Source of the DNA: Lachnospiraceae bacterium
GTDB lineage: Bacteria; Bacillota; Clostridia; Lachnospirales; Lachnospiraceae
DNA: 32,049 bases
NCBI GenBank assembly: GCA_030523345.1
Contig: JAUNIR010000020.1
Span: 1-32,049 of the forward strand
Reading direction: 5' to 3'
Part shown: positions 25,481-32,049 of the stretch, one piece after another
Numbering within the stretch: the first letter of the stretch is position 1
Layout of the letters: the number at the start of each line of letters is the position of its first letter
Notes under the pieces: model-generated
The model's input: only the letters and a program-made list of their open reading frames with translations
What the model was told of the DNA's origin: nothing
Database searches by the model: none
Position numbers and translations under genes: made by a program

Positions 25481-25510
25481 TATTATCGTGTAATGGGAAG
25501 GGGTATTATC

Positions 25511-26782
25511 ATGAAAATCTCTAATATAAGAATAATAAACCCGGCTACAAATTATGATGATGTAGCAGATATCGCAATAAAGAATGGTGTAATTACAGAA
25601 ATAGGTAAAAACCTAATCTGCGACGATGAAGAAATAGATGGTACTGGATTATGTTGTGCACCGGGACTTGTGGATGTGCATGTGCACTTTAGAGATCCGG
25701 GATTTACACATAAAGAAGATATTTCATCTGGTGCGAAAGCGGCAGCAGCAGGTGGATTCACTACAGTTATTTTAATGGGTAATACAAAACCAACAGCTGA
25801 TAATGTTGACACTATAAAATATGTACTTAGTGAAGGAAAAAAAACAGACATAAATATTCATACAGTAGCAAATGTTACAAAAGGTATGAAGGGCAAGGAG
25901 CTTGTAAGCTATGAAGAGCTAATAGAGGCAGGTGCCATTGGATTATCAGATGATGGTATTCCTATTATGGATGAAAGTCTTTTAAGACAGGCTTTTATAA
26001 AAGCAAAAGCGCTTAATCAGCCTATTTCACTTCATGAAGAAAACCCAGAGTTGATTGAGAATAATGGGGTTAATGCTGGGGAAGTATCTAAGGAACTAGG
26101 AATTGGTGGTTCTAAAAGAGAGGCTGAGATATCTCTTATAGAGAGAGATGTAGAAATAGCAAAGGAAACAGGAGTAGAACTAAACGTACAGCATATTAGT
26201 ACTAAAGAAGGTGTAAACTTAATAAGAAAAGCAAGAAAGACTCATAAAAATATTCATGCAGAGGCAACACCTCATCATTTTACTCTTACGGAAAAAGCAG
26301 TTTTACAATATGGTACAAATGCAAAAATGAATCCTCCATTAAGGCTTGAAGAAGACAGATTAGCTATTATTGATGGATTAAAGGATGGTACTATAGAAAT
26401 AATAGCAACAGATCATGCACCTCATGCAAAAGAGGAGAAAGATCAGGAGATTACAAAAGCTCCGAGTGGAATAATTGGACTAGAAACCTCCCTTGCATTA
26501 GGAATTACGGAGCTTGTTGATAAAGGCTTTTTATCAATTAATGAGTTAATAGAAAAAATGACTTTAGGTCCTGCAAAATTGTATTCACTTCAGGATGAAA
26601 TTGCTTCAATCGAGGTAAACAGGAAAGCAGATTTAGTTATTTTTGACATGGACGAATGTTTTAAGATAGATACATTTAAATCAAAGTCTCAAAACTCTCC
26701 TTTCAGGGGGTGTGAGCTTAAAGGTAAAGTAAAATATACAATATGTAACGGAAGGGTAATATATTCAGATGGGAAAAATTAA
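25511..26782 (+). CDS. pyrC: Dihydroorotase, class I
   Basis: Zinc amidohydrolase that closes carbamoyl-aspartate to dihydroorotate. ATG at 25511 (MKISNIRIINP) has GGAAGGGG seven bases upstream, so the in-frame ATG at 25493, which would overlap that site, is rejected. 423 residues. Metal site His57-x-His59 and substrate arginine in VDVHVHFRDPGFTHKED; catalytic Asp301 in IATDHAPHAKEE; GLETSLAL and NRKADLVIFD follow. Its end overlaps pyrK by 14 bases. Confidence 0.96.
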   Translation: MKISNIRIINPATNYDDVADIAIKNGVITEIGKNLICDDEEIDGTGLCCAPGLVDVHVHFRDPGFTHKEDISSGAKAAAAGGFTTVILMGNTKPTADNVDTIKYVLSEGKKTDINIHTVANVTKGMKGKELVSYEELIEAGAIGLSDDGIPIMDESLLRQAFIKAKALNQPISLHEENPELIENNGVNAGEVSKELGIGGSKREAEISLIERDVEIAKETGVELNVQHISTKEGVNLIRKARKTHKNIHAEATPHHFTLTEKAVLQYGTNAKMNPPLRLEEDRLAIIDGLKDGTIEIIATDHAPHAKEEKDQEITKAPSGIIGLETSLALGITELVDKGFLSINELIEKMTLGPAKLYSLQDEIASIEVNRKADLVIFDMDECFKIDTFKSKSQNSPFRGCELKGKVKYTICNGRVIYSDGKN

Positions 26783-27533
26783 AGAGACAGCTATAATTTT
26801 GTCACAGGAAAAACTTTCAGAGGGCATATATAGTATGTGGATTAACACAACTATTGCAAAAGAAGCTAAGCCAGGTCAGTTTATTTCAGTGTATACAAAT
26901 AGTGATGCCAGACTTTTACCAAGACCAATTAGTATTTGTGAGGTTAATGAGCAGAAGTCTGCGCTTAGAATAGTATATAGAATTGCAGGAAAGGGTACAA
27001 AAGAATTCAGCTCATATAGAGGCGGAGAGTCACTGTCAATTCTAGGACCTCTTGGAAATGGCTTTCCTTTGAAAACAGAAAAAGCAATTCTTATAGGAGG
27101 TGGAATTGGAATACCTCCAATGCTTCAGCTAGCTAAGGAGCTTGAATGCGAAAAGACTATTGTAGTCGGATACAGAAACGCAGATATGTTCTTGGAAAAA
27201 GATCTTGAATGCTACGGAAAGGTTGTAATAGCAACAGAGGATGGAAGCGTAGGAACAAAGGGAAATGTAATCGATGCTATTAAAGAGCAGGGAGTAGAAG
27301 GAAGCATTATTTATTCATGTGGTCCAATTCCAATGCTTAAAGGTGTTAAAGCCTATGCTAAGGAGAATGGTATTACAGCTTATATATCTATGGAAGAAAA
27401 AATGGCATGTGGTGTCGGTGCTTGTCTTGGATGTGTTTGTAAGTCAAAAGATATAGATGATCATTCAAAGGTTAATAATAAGAGAGTATGCGCAGATGGA
27501 CCAGTGTTTAATGCGGAGGATATTGATTTATGA
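26769..27533 (+). CDS. pyrK: Dihydroorotate dehydrogenase B electron-transfer subunit
   Basis: FAD and [2Fe-2S] protein that passes electrons from dihydroorotate dehydrogenase to NAD. 254 residues. FAD motif RPISI (52-56), NAD-binding GGGIGIPPML (110-119), and iron-sulfur ligands Cys214, Cys219, Cys222 and Cys241. Start lies within the end of pyrC; ATGA overlap with pyrD (4 bases). Together they form the heterotetrameric 1B enzyme. Confidence 0.97.
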   Translation: MGKIKETAIILSQEKLSEGIYSMWINTTIAKEAKPGQFISVYTNSDARLLPRPISICEVNEQKSALRIVYRIAGKGTKEFSSYRGGESLSILGPLGNGFPLKTEKAILIGGGIGIPPMLQLAKELECEKTIVVGYRNADMFLEKDLECYGKVVIATEDGSVGTKGNVIDAIKEQGVEGSIIYSCGPIPMLKGVKAYAKENGITAYISMEEKMACGVGACLGCVCKSKDIDDHSKVNNKRVCADGPVFNAEDIDL

Positions 27534-28432
27534 ATACAAGCGTAAATATTGCAGGAGTAACATTTAAGAATCCAGTAATGACTGCATCAGGCACATTTGG
27601 ATCAGGAATGGAGTATGGCGAATTTGTAAATTTAAATGAGCTTGGAGCTGTTGTAACAAAAGGTGTAGCTCTTACTCCGTGGCCAGGTAATCCAACTCCA
27701 AGGGTGTGTGAGACTTCAGCAGGTATGATGAATGCCATAGGTCTTCAGAATCCAGGAATTGATACTTTTATAGAAAGAGATCTTGAGTTTTTAAAAGGCT
27801 ATGATACAAAAGTTATTGTTAATGTATGTGGAAAATCTGTAGAAGAGTATGTAGGTGTAGTTGAGAGATTGGCAGATACAGATGTGGCTATGCTTGAGAT
27901 AAATGTATCATGTCCAAATGTAAAAGAAGGTGCTATTGCCTTTGGTCAAAATGCAGATATGCTCTATAACGTAACAAAAGAAATAAAGAATCATGCAAAA
28001 CAGCCTATTATTATGAAGCTTTCACCGAATGTTACAGATATAACAGAAATGGCTAAGGCGGCAGAGGCAGCAGGTTCTGATGCCCTTTCACTAATTAATA
28101 CAATAACAGCAATGAAGATTGATATATATAAGAGAAGCTTCGCTCTTGCTAATAAGACAGGTGGTCTATCAGGTCCTGCGATTAAGCCTGTAGCCGTAAG
28201 AATGGTATATCAGGTTGCAAATGCAGTTAAGATTCCGGTTATAGGAATGGGTGGTATATCAAACTATGAAGACGCCATAGAATTTATGATGGCAGGTGCT
28301 AAAGCAATAGCTGTCGGAGCCATGAATTTCCATAATCCATATACAACAAAAGAAATTGTTAAAGGTATTGAACATTTTATGGAAAAGCAGGGCATAGAGG
28401 ATATCAATGACATTGTAGGATGTGTTAAATAA
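27530..28432 (+). CDS. pyrD: Dihydroorotate dehydrogenase B catalytic subunit (NAD-linked, type 1B)
   Basis: FMN enzyme that oxidises dihydroorotate to orotate. 300 residues with FMN-site TASGTFGSG (18-26), active-site base Cys128 in INVSCPNVKEG (Cys marks type 1B), KLSPNVTDI, and phosphate-binding GMGGISN and AVGAM. Overlaps pyrK by four bases. pyrE and pyrF do not follow, so the operon here is pyrC-pyrK-pyrD only. Confidence 0.97.
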   Translation: MNTSVNIAGVTFKNPVMTASGTFGSGMEYGEFVNLNELGAVVTKGVALTPWPGNPTPRVCETSAGMMNAIGLQNPGIDTFIERDLEFLKGYDTKVIVNVCGKSVEEYVGVVERLADTDVAMLEINVSCPNVKEGAIAFGQNADMLYNVTKEIKNHAKQPIIMKLSPNVTDITEMAKAAEAAGSDALSLINTITAMKIDIYKRSFALANKTGGLSGPAIKPVAVRMVYQVANAVKIPVIGMGGISNYEDAIEFMMAGAKAIAVGAMNFHNPYTTKEIVKGIEHFMEKQGIEDINDIVGCVK

Positions 28433-28503
28433 AACTATATATTGTGTTGGGTAACATAATCTCCAAAAGTTACTTTTATGTCTATAAATGTCCTAAAAAT
28501 GCC

Positions 28504-28532
28504 GAAAAATAGGGAAAAAAAGCTATTTTTCC
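28504..28532. repeat. Inverted repeat between pyrD and hup
   Basis: GAAAAATAG (28504-28512) and CTATTTTTC (28523-28531) form a perfect 9-bp repeat. A competing pairing GGAAAAA (28513-28519) with TTTTTCC (28526-28532) shares the right side. It lies directly before the hup -35 box. It may be a weak pyrD terminator or an operator. Confidence 0.5.
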
Positions 28533-28561
28533 TTGACTTATTAAGCTAAAAAGTATATAAC
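28533..28561 (+). promoter_or_regulatory. hup promoter
   Basis: TTGACT (28533-28538), exact 17-base spacer, TATAAC (28556-28561). A palindrome CTACATGTAG (28561-28570) covers the expected transcription start. Confidence 0.85.
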
Positions 28562-28570
28562 TACATGTAG

Positions 28571-28582
28571 GCACTACGGTGC
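28571..28582 (+). promoter_or_regulatory. hup leader hairpin with UACG tetraloop
   Basis: GCAC-TACG-GTGC: a C-G-closed UNCG tetraloop, a very stable RNA fold, within a few bases of the predicted 5' end of the HU mRNA. Probably protects the message. Confidence 0.55.
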
Positions 28583-28619
28583 GTTTTAATTCGCAATCAA
28601 TTAATAGGAGGAAATTATA

Positions 28620-28898
28620 ATGAACAAGACAGAATTAGTTGCAGCTATGGCTGACAATGCTGGTATTTCAAAGAAGGACGCTGAGAAGGCAGTTAAGGCT
28701 TTCACAGAGGTTGTTGCTAAAGAGCTTAAGAAGGGTGGAAAGGTTCAGTTAGTTGGATTCGGTACATTCGAAGTTTCAAAGAGAGCAGCTAGAGAAGGTA
28801 GAAACCCTCAGACAGGTAAGACAATGAAGATCGCTGCTTCAAAGGCACCTAAGTTCAAAGCTGGTAAGGCTCTTAAGGATCTTGTAAACAAGAAGTAA
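28620..28898 (+). CDS. hup: HU family nucleoid DNA-binding protein
   Basis: Dimeric histone-like protein that bends and compacts DNA. 92 residues, the standard size. [25 protein letters not shown] at the start; the DNA-binding arm [26 protein letters not shown] (about 46-71) carries the conserved RNPQTG. AGGAGG precedes ATG; codon use is strongly biased as in highly expressed genes. Confidence 0.98.
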   Translation: MNKTELVAAMADNAGISKKDAEKAVKAFTEVVAKELKKGGKVQLVGFGTFEVSKRAAREGRNPQTGKTMKIAASKAPKFKAGKALKDLVNKK

Positions 28899-28930
28899 TT
28901 AATACTTAACTATAATTAGTGTTAAAAATG

Positions 28931-28985
28931 AAACAGCTACCTCTGTTCCAAGCTTGCTTGAAGGACATGGTAGCTGTTTTATTTT
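28931..28985 (+). terminator. Rho-independent terminator of hup
   Basis: AAACAGCTACC (28931-28941) pairs with GGTAGCTGTTT (28969-28979), followed by TTATTTTA. A smaller inner helix (TCC/GGA and AAG/CTT) extends the stem. Confidence 0.88.
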
Positions 28986-29007
28986 ACAGTAAGGAAAGGA
29001 ATACATT

Positions 29008-29247
29008 ATGCGTTTAGATAAGTATTTAAAGGTCTCAAGAATTATTAAGAGACGTACAGTTGCAAACGAAGCATGTGATGCGGGAAGAGTAACAATTAAT
29101 GGAAGACCAGCTAAAGCATCTGCAGATGTTAAAGTTGGTGATGTACTAGAAATACAATTTGGAAATAAACCTGTAAAAGTTGAAGTTACAGATGTTAAAG
29201 AAACTGTAAAAAAAGACGAGGCTAAAGAGATGTATAAAACTCTCTAG
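29008..29247 (+). CDS. rqcP: S4-domain RNA-binding protein RqcP (YabO)
   Basis: Small S4 protein that works with RqcH in ribosome-associated quality control, helping to add alanine tails on stalled 50S subunits. 79 residues; S4 motif MRLDKYLKVSRIIKRRTVANEACDAGRV and then INGRPAKASADVKVGDVLEI. HU followed by yabO is a conserved Firmicute order. AAGGAAAGG precedes ATG. Its 3' end overlaps the terminator of the convergent gene. yabP and yabQ, which follow in many spore formers, are absent. Confidence 0.93.
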   Translation: MRLDKYLKVSRIIKRRTVANEACDAGRVTINGRPAKASADVKVGDVLEIQFGNKPVKVEVTDVKETVKKDEAKEMYKTL

Positions 29248-29255
29248 TAGCCTCG
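29208..29255 (-). terminator. Rho-independent terminator of the minus-strand DUF5662 gene, inside rqcP
   Basis: On the minus strand, CGAGGCTA/TAGCCTCG (29255-29248 with 29224-29217) plus an inner AGAGA/TCTCT helix and a ten-base loop, then TC and seven T (29214-29208). It starts 30 bases after the DUF5662 stop. Confidence 0.8.
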
Positions 29256-29284
29256 GCTATAAATTATTAATTTGAATTTGTTCT

Positions 29285-29815
29285 TTATAATGTCTTATGG
29301 GTGCGAAGATACTTAAATGTTTCTTTTTCCCCATTCTCTGCAAGCATTCTAAGTAGGAATTCAAGCTTTTTGCTTGTTTCTTCATGAATTAGTATGCCAC
29401 GTTTATCACGGCCTTGTTCAAAGTACTTTAATGATGAATCATCTGTATATTTGTTACCTTGATATATCTTAGATGCAGCAACACGATCACAAAACATTTC
29501 TTTAATATATTTATCAGGCATAGGCATACCTTGCATTTGTCTTGTGGCATGATTGTAATCGGTCCAGTATTCGAAATGGTGCCTATTACGTCCTTTATGG
29601 TGCATCCATGCCTTACTATAACCTATGGATTCACGTTCGCCTTCGTTAGGGGATCTAGTTCCTTGGTAATATATTGCTCCAGGAATAAACTCGGTAGGAG
29701 AATACTTTGATAGGTCATGAAATAGTCCTTGAAATCCAATACCAGCTTTAAAACAGTGTATGATAACCGCATGCCTGTGTTTTGTAATTGTTTTGAAATG
29801 TTTGATTGGATGCAT
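29285..29815 (-). CDS. DUF5662 family protein
   Basis: 176 residues of unknown function, rich in histidine. Conserved features of the family: HPIKHFKTITKHRHAV at the N-terminus, GLFHDLSKYS (about 30-39, HD-like), WMHHKGRNRHHFEYW (about 70-84) and MPMPDKYIKEMFCDR. The HD and His clusters suggest a metal-binding HD-like fold, possibly a hydrolase; that is inference only. Minus-strand extended -10 TG-A-TATAAT is at 29855-29850. The Shine-Dalgarno AAGGA is about 12 bases from ATG, rather far. Confidence 0.85.
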   Translation of the reverse strand: MHPIKHFKTITKHRHAVIIHCFKAGIGFQGLFHDLSKYSPTEFIPGAIYYQGTRSPNEGERESIGYSKAWMHHKGRNRHHFEYWTDYNHATRQMQGMPMPDKYIKEMFCDRVAASKIYQGNKYTDDSSLKYFEQGRDKRGILIHEETSKKLEFLLRMLAENGEKETFKYLRTHKTL

Positions 29816-29911
29816 TGTTATAGTTTTTCCTTATTTTTATTATGTGATTATTATATCATAAGGCTTTAAATTTAAAAATTTAGGTCATTTTAAAAAAATT
29901 TATAAAAGGGG

Positions 29912-29938
29912 TTAAGTTTATTAAAAATATGCCGATAC
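29912..29938 (+). promoter_or_regulatory. Sigma-28 (flagellar sigma) promoter
   Basis: TTAAGTTT (29912-29919), 11-base spacer, GCCGATAC (29931-29938). Against the known FliA consensus TAAAGTTT-N11-GCCGATAA it matches 14 of 16 bases with the exact spacer. No sigma-A promoter competes nearby. Transcription start expected near 29944. Confidence 0.85.
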
Positions 29939-29959
29939 AAAAGAAAACATATATTGTCT

Positions 29960-29983
29960 AAAAGTGAAAAGGAGTTCACTTTT
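29960..29983 (+). promoter_or_regulatory. Leader hairpin with AAGGAG hexaloop, candidate CsrA site
   Basis: AAAAGTGAA (29960-29968) pairs with TTCACTTTT (29975-29983); the six-base loop is AAGGAG. CsrA binds ANGGA in hexaloops. The real Shine-Dalgarno AAGGAGGG (30005-30012) lies 22 bases downstream and could be the second site, as in the flagellin leader of B. subtilis. Confidence 0.6.
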
Positions 29984-30018
29984 TATATTAATCACGAAAG
30001 ATCCAAGGAGGGAACGTT

Positions 30019-30810
30019 ATGAGTGATATTTCAAACATCTATTCAAAAGTGGGTGCTACTTATAGTCAGCCTAAGGTAGCCAAAGTAAAAGATGATAAGG
30101 CTGAGATAAAAGAAAACACATCTAATAAAAAGATACCAGGTAAAACAGTAGGAGATGTAAAATTATCAGATAAGGCTCAGAAATACTATGAAGAGCTTAG
30201 AAGCAAATTTCATAATATGGAATTTGTATTAGTTAGTGAGGATCAGAAGGAAAATGCTAAAGCAAGAGCAGCCTCTTTTGCGCAGCATGGAAAGATGGTA
30301 GTTCTTATCGATGAAGCAAAAATTGAAAGAATGGCCGAGGATTCATCATATAGAGCTCAGTATGAAGGACTTATAGAAAAATCAGCAGCTAGTTTTGCAA
30401 GTTTCGCAGAATCTGTTGCAGCAACTGGTGCCAACGTCAAGGGATACGGCATGCAGGTTAATGATAATGGAACGACATCGTTTTTTGCTGTATTAGAAAA
30501 GTCTTCAGAAGCGCAGGCTAAGCGTATTGCGGAGAAGCGTGAAGAGAAAAGAGCAGAGAAGAAGGCTGAGGATAAAAAGGCAGCTAAGGAAAGACTTGAA
30601 GAGCGAGTAGAAGAAGCTAGAGAGTCAAATAAAGCAAATAAGGTAAAGTTAGAGTCAAATAAGAATAAACCTGAAGAAACAGTAATAACAGCAAATTCTC
30701 TTGAGGAGCTTCTTCAGAAAATACAAGATCACGTGCAGCTTGAAAAAAGTGATTCAGTTATTACAGATGCGGAGAAAACACTAGGTCAGAATATAGATTT
30801 TTCCGCATAA
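30019..30810 (+). CDS. DUF6033 family protein, first gene of sigma-28 operon
   Basis: 263 residues, function unknown, common in Lachnospiraceae. No Sec signal peptide or membrane helix. The N-terminus has VGATYS (11-16), also found as VGALYS in the next protein. A globular part (about 45-170) contains LRSKFHNMEFVLVSEDQ, MVVLIDEAKIERMAED and VKGYGMQVNDNGTTSFFAVL; a long Lys/Glu-rich helix (about 172-225) follows. Start fixed by AAGGAGGG seven bases upstream. Driven by a sigma-28-type promoter, so it probably acts with the flagellum. It may be an export substrate, assembly factor or motility regulator. Confidence 0.88.
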   Translation: MSDISNIYSKVGATYSQPKVAKVKDDKAEIKENTSNKKIPGKTVGDVKLSDKAQKYYEELRSKFHNMEFVLVSEDQKENAKARAASFAQHGKMVVLIDEAKIERMAEDSSYRAQYEGLIEKSAASFASFAESVAATGANVKGYGMQVNDNGTTSFFAVLEKSSEAQAKRIAEKREEKRAEKKAEDKKAAKERLEERVEEARESNKANKVKLESNKNKPEETVITANSLEELLQKIQDHVQLEKSDSVITDAEKTLGQNIDFSA

Positions 30811-30822
30811 AGGAGAATTCTT

Positions 30823-31884
30823 ATGGTTGTTGATTCATTAAGGTCTGTAGGTGCTTTGTATTCTAACAAACAGACCACTGGTTCTCAAAATAGATATGGA
30901 AATCCTGTAAATTCTTCATATGCTGAAGCACAGGAATCTAAGGCTCAGACAGTTAATAATATAAAGAGCCTTCTTCGTGGTGATAAAAACCAACGTAAGC
31001 CTGCATCAATTGCAGACTCTTCAATAAGCTATGCTCAGAAATTAAGAGAGCAACGTACAAATACAAAAAGTACAGCAAATGAACTTAAGCAGCTTAAGTA
31101 TAACAGTAAGAATATATCTAGTCAGATAAGATCTGCTAAAAAATCCATTAACGCAAAACAGGTTGCATCAAAAGCAAGACGAGAAGTTATACAGCTAAAG
31201 CTTAAAATGTCATCAGGAAAGTATGATAAGGAAGAGTTGCAGGCTGCTATTGAACATGCAAAATCAATGGAAAGAGCGGCAAATAAAAAGGCACGTCATT
31301 TAGAAGAAGAGGAGCTTATCAAAATCACTGATAAGCCTGCAGGTGCAGGTTTAACTGCTGCGGAACTTGAGGAAAAGTTAGAAAATGAATCTGAAGAGGC
31401 TATTAATAAATTCGAAGAGGAGATGGCAGCAAAAGAGGAAGAGCTTGAGCAGTTCTCCGAAGAGCAGATAGCTGAAATGGAGCAAGCAATTGCTGAAAAT
31501 ATGGAAGAAGTCCAGCAGATGATACAAGAATCTATGGAAGAGTCAATGGAGGATATGTCAGAAGACATATATGATCTTCTTGCTGAGGCTATGGAAGATA
31601 TGATGGAAGAAACTCTAGAGGGTCTCATGGATGGGATGATGGTTATTACTGACTATGAAATGACTGAAGAGGAATTCAAATCTTTTAAATTAAAACACAG
31701 AACATCAGAAGACAAATCTCTTGTGGAAGCTGATACAAAGTATTTAAAGGCATTATTCGATATTTATGATAAAAGAATGAGTGGCGGCGGTGGTTCTGGT
31801 GCAGATATTAGTGGAGCTTCATCGGCTTCAGTGAGCGTAGATACAGGCAATAATATACCAAATGTTGTGGATATAAGTATATAG
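30823..31884 (+). CDS. Uncharacterised coiled-coil protein, second gene of sigma-28 operon
   Basis: 353 residues; not recognised. Starts MVVDSLRSVGALYSN with the VGAxYS motif shared with the neighbour. Residues about 35-165 are basic and helical (SYAQKLREQRTNTK, IRSAKKSINAKQVASKARR). Residues about 185-285 are an extreme Glu/Met-rich helix (EEMAAKEEELEQFSEE, MEEVQQMIQESMEESMEDM, LMDGMMVITDYEMTEEE). A Gly/Ser-rich, Ala-rich low-complexity tail (SGGGGSGADISGASSASVSV) ends the protein. No signal peptide or membrane helix. AAAGGAG precedes ATG, 12 bases after the DUF6033 stop, so one operon. The layout suggests a structural or partner-binding role. Confidence 0.82.
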   Translation: MVVDSLRSVGALYSNKQTTGSQNRYGNPVNSSYAEAQESKAQTVNNIKSLLRGDKNQRKPASIADSSISYAQKLREQRTNTKSTANELKQLKYNSKNISSQIRSAKKSINAKQVASKARREVIQLKLKMSSGKYDKEELQAAIEHAKSMERAANKKARHLEEEELIKITDKPAGAGLTAAELEEKLENESEEAINKFEEEMAAKEEELEQFSEEQIAEMEQAIAENMEEVQQMIQESMEESMEDMSEDIYDLLAEAMEDMMEETLEGLMDGMMVITDYEMTEEEFKSFKLKHRTSEDKSLVEADTKYLKALFDIYDKRMSGGGGSGADISGASSASVSVDTGNNIPNVVDISI

Positions 31885-31927
31885 ACCACAATTTGAATAA
31901 AAAATATAAAAAAATATCAAAAAATGC

Positions 31928-31956
31928 TTGAAATCATGGCTTTAAAGTGATATTAT
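31928..31956 (+). promoter_or_regulatory. tRNA promoter
   Basis: TTGAAA (31928-31933), exact 17-base spacer, TATTAT (31951-31956) with an extended TG at 31948-31949. The leader to the tRNA is about 33 bases. Confidence 0.85.
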
Positions 31957-31995
31957 CAATCGTGCGTTGTGTGAAACAGATGCACACGAGTATTC

Positions 31996-32049
31996 GCCCA
32001 GATAGCTCAGTTGGTAGAGCAAAGGACTGAAAATCCTTGTGTCGCTGGT
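31996..32049 (+). tRNA. tRNA-Phe (GAA), cut by window end
   Basis: First 54 bases of a tRNA: acceptor GCCCAGA, D arm AGCTCAGTTGGTAGAGC, anticodon stem-loop AAGGA-CTGAAAA-TCCTT with anticodon GAA at 32029-32031, then the variable loop. The T arm and 3' acceptor lie beyond the window. Confidence 0.96.

Noticed and set aside
25481-25510. Possible PyrR attenuator before pyrC
   Set aside because: The predicted leader is only about 25 bases and has no terminator/antiterminator fold.
1-32049. CRISPR arrays, IS elements, prophage or toxin-antitoxin modules
   Set aside because: No regularly spaced repeats, transposase or integrase motifs, or target-site duplications were seen on reading both strands.

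Overview
The window looks like a chromosomal segment of a low-GC Firmicute, most probably a motile anaerobic Lachnospiraceae (Butyrivibrio / Pseudobutyrivibrio / Lachnospira / Roseburia type). The reasons are AT-rich DNA, strong AGGAGG ribosome-binding sites, a Bacillus-type long SRP RNA, a PyrK/PyrD type 1B pyrimidine system, an anaerobic NTP-reductase activase, several families typical of this group (DUF6033, DUF1002, CmpB-like, YesL/DUF624, DUF5662), and a sigma-28-like promoter. No phage, IS element, CRISPR array or integrase was seen. The contig is mostly ordinary core chromosome, with some unusual pieces.

Layout. 1-3600: the 3' part of araA, then araB-like and araD, closed by a strong terminator (L-arabinose to D-xylulose-5-phosphate). 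3610-9740: a tightly packed operon for a surface glycan: a fused nucleotidyltransferase-HAD phosphatase, an SDR epimerase and a GtrB/DPM1-like glycosyltransferase. Hsp33 and a secreted pectinesterase-like beta-helix protein follow, joined by one-base TAATG overlaps, and then an OGG1-type glycosylase. 9766-10950: iron alcohol dehydrogenase. 10990-14400: an amino-acid-type ABC importer whose binding protein has its two lobes in swapped order (circular permutation), a CmpB-like membrane protein and an unlisted 55-residue membrane peptide. 14400-19800: ispE, a GntR regulator, a secreted DUF1002 protein, GNAT, YesL and a sensor diguanylate cyclase.

19800-22273: a stand-alone MsmK/UgpC-type sugar-importer ATPase and a CdaR/PucR-type regulator. 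22275-24681: tadA, degV, an anaerobic RNR activase and the SRP RNA, whose -35 box lies in the last codons of the activase gene. 24681-28432: convergent plsC and a pyrC-pyrK-pyrD operon, with overlapping divergent promoters between plsC and pyrC. 28433-29285: hup (HU) and rqcP. 29285-29815: DUF5662 on the minus strand. 29900-31884: a two-gene operon with a near-consensus sigma-28 promoter and a leader hairpin that presents AAGGAG in a hexaloop, as expected of a CsrA site. The window ends inside tRNA-Phe.

The most promising novelty is this last operon. Its two non-Sec proteins share a short N-terminal VGAxYS motif and appear to be controlled like late flagellar genes. Second is the circularly permuted binding protein, which also lacks the usual carboxylate-binding arginine.
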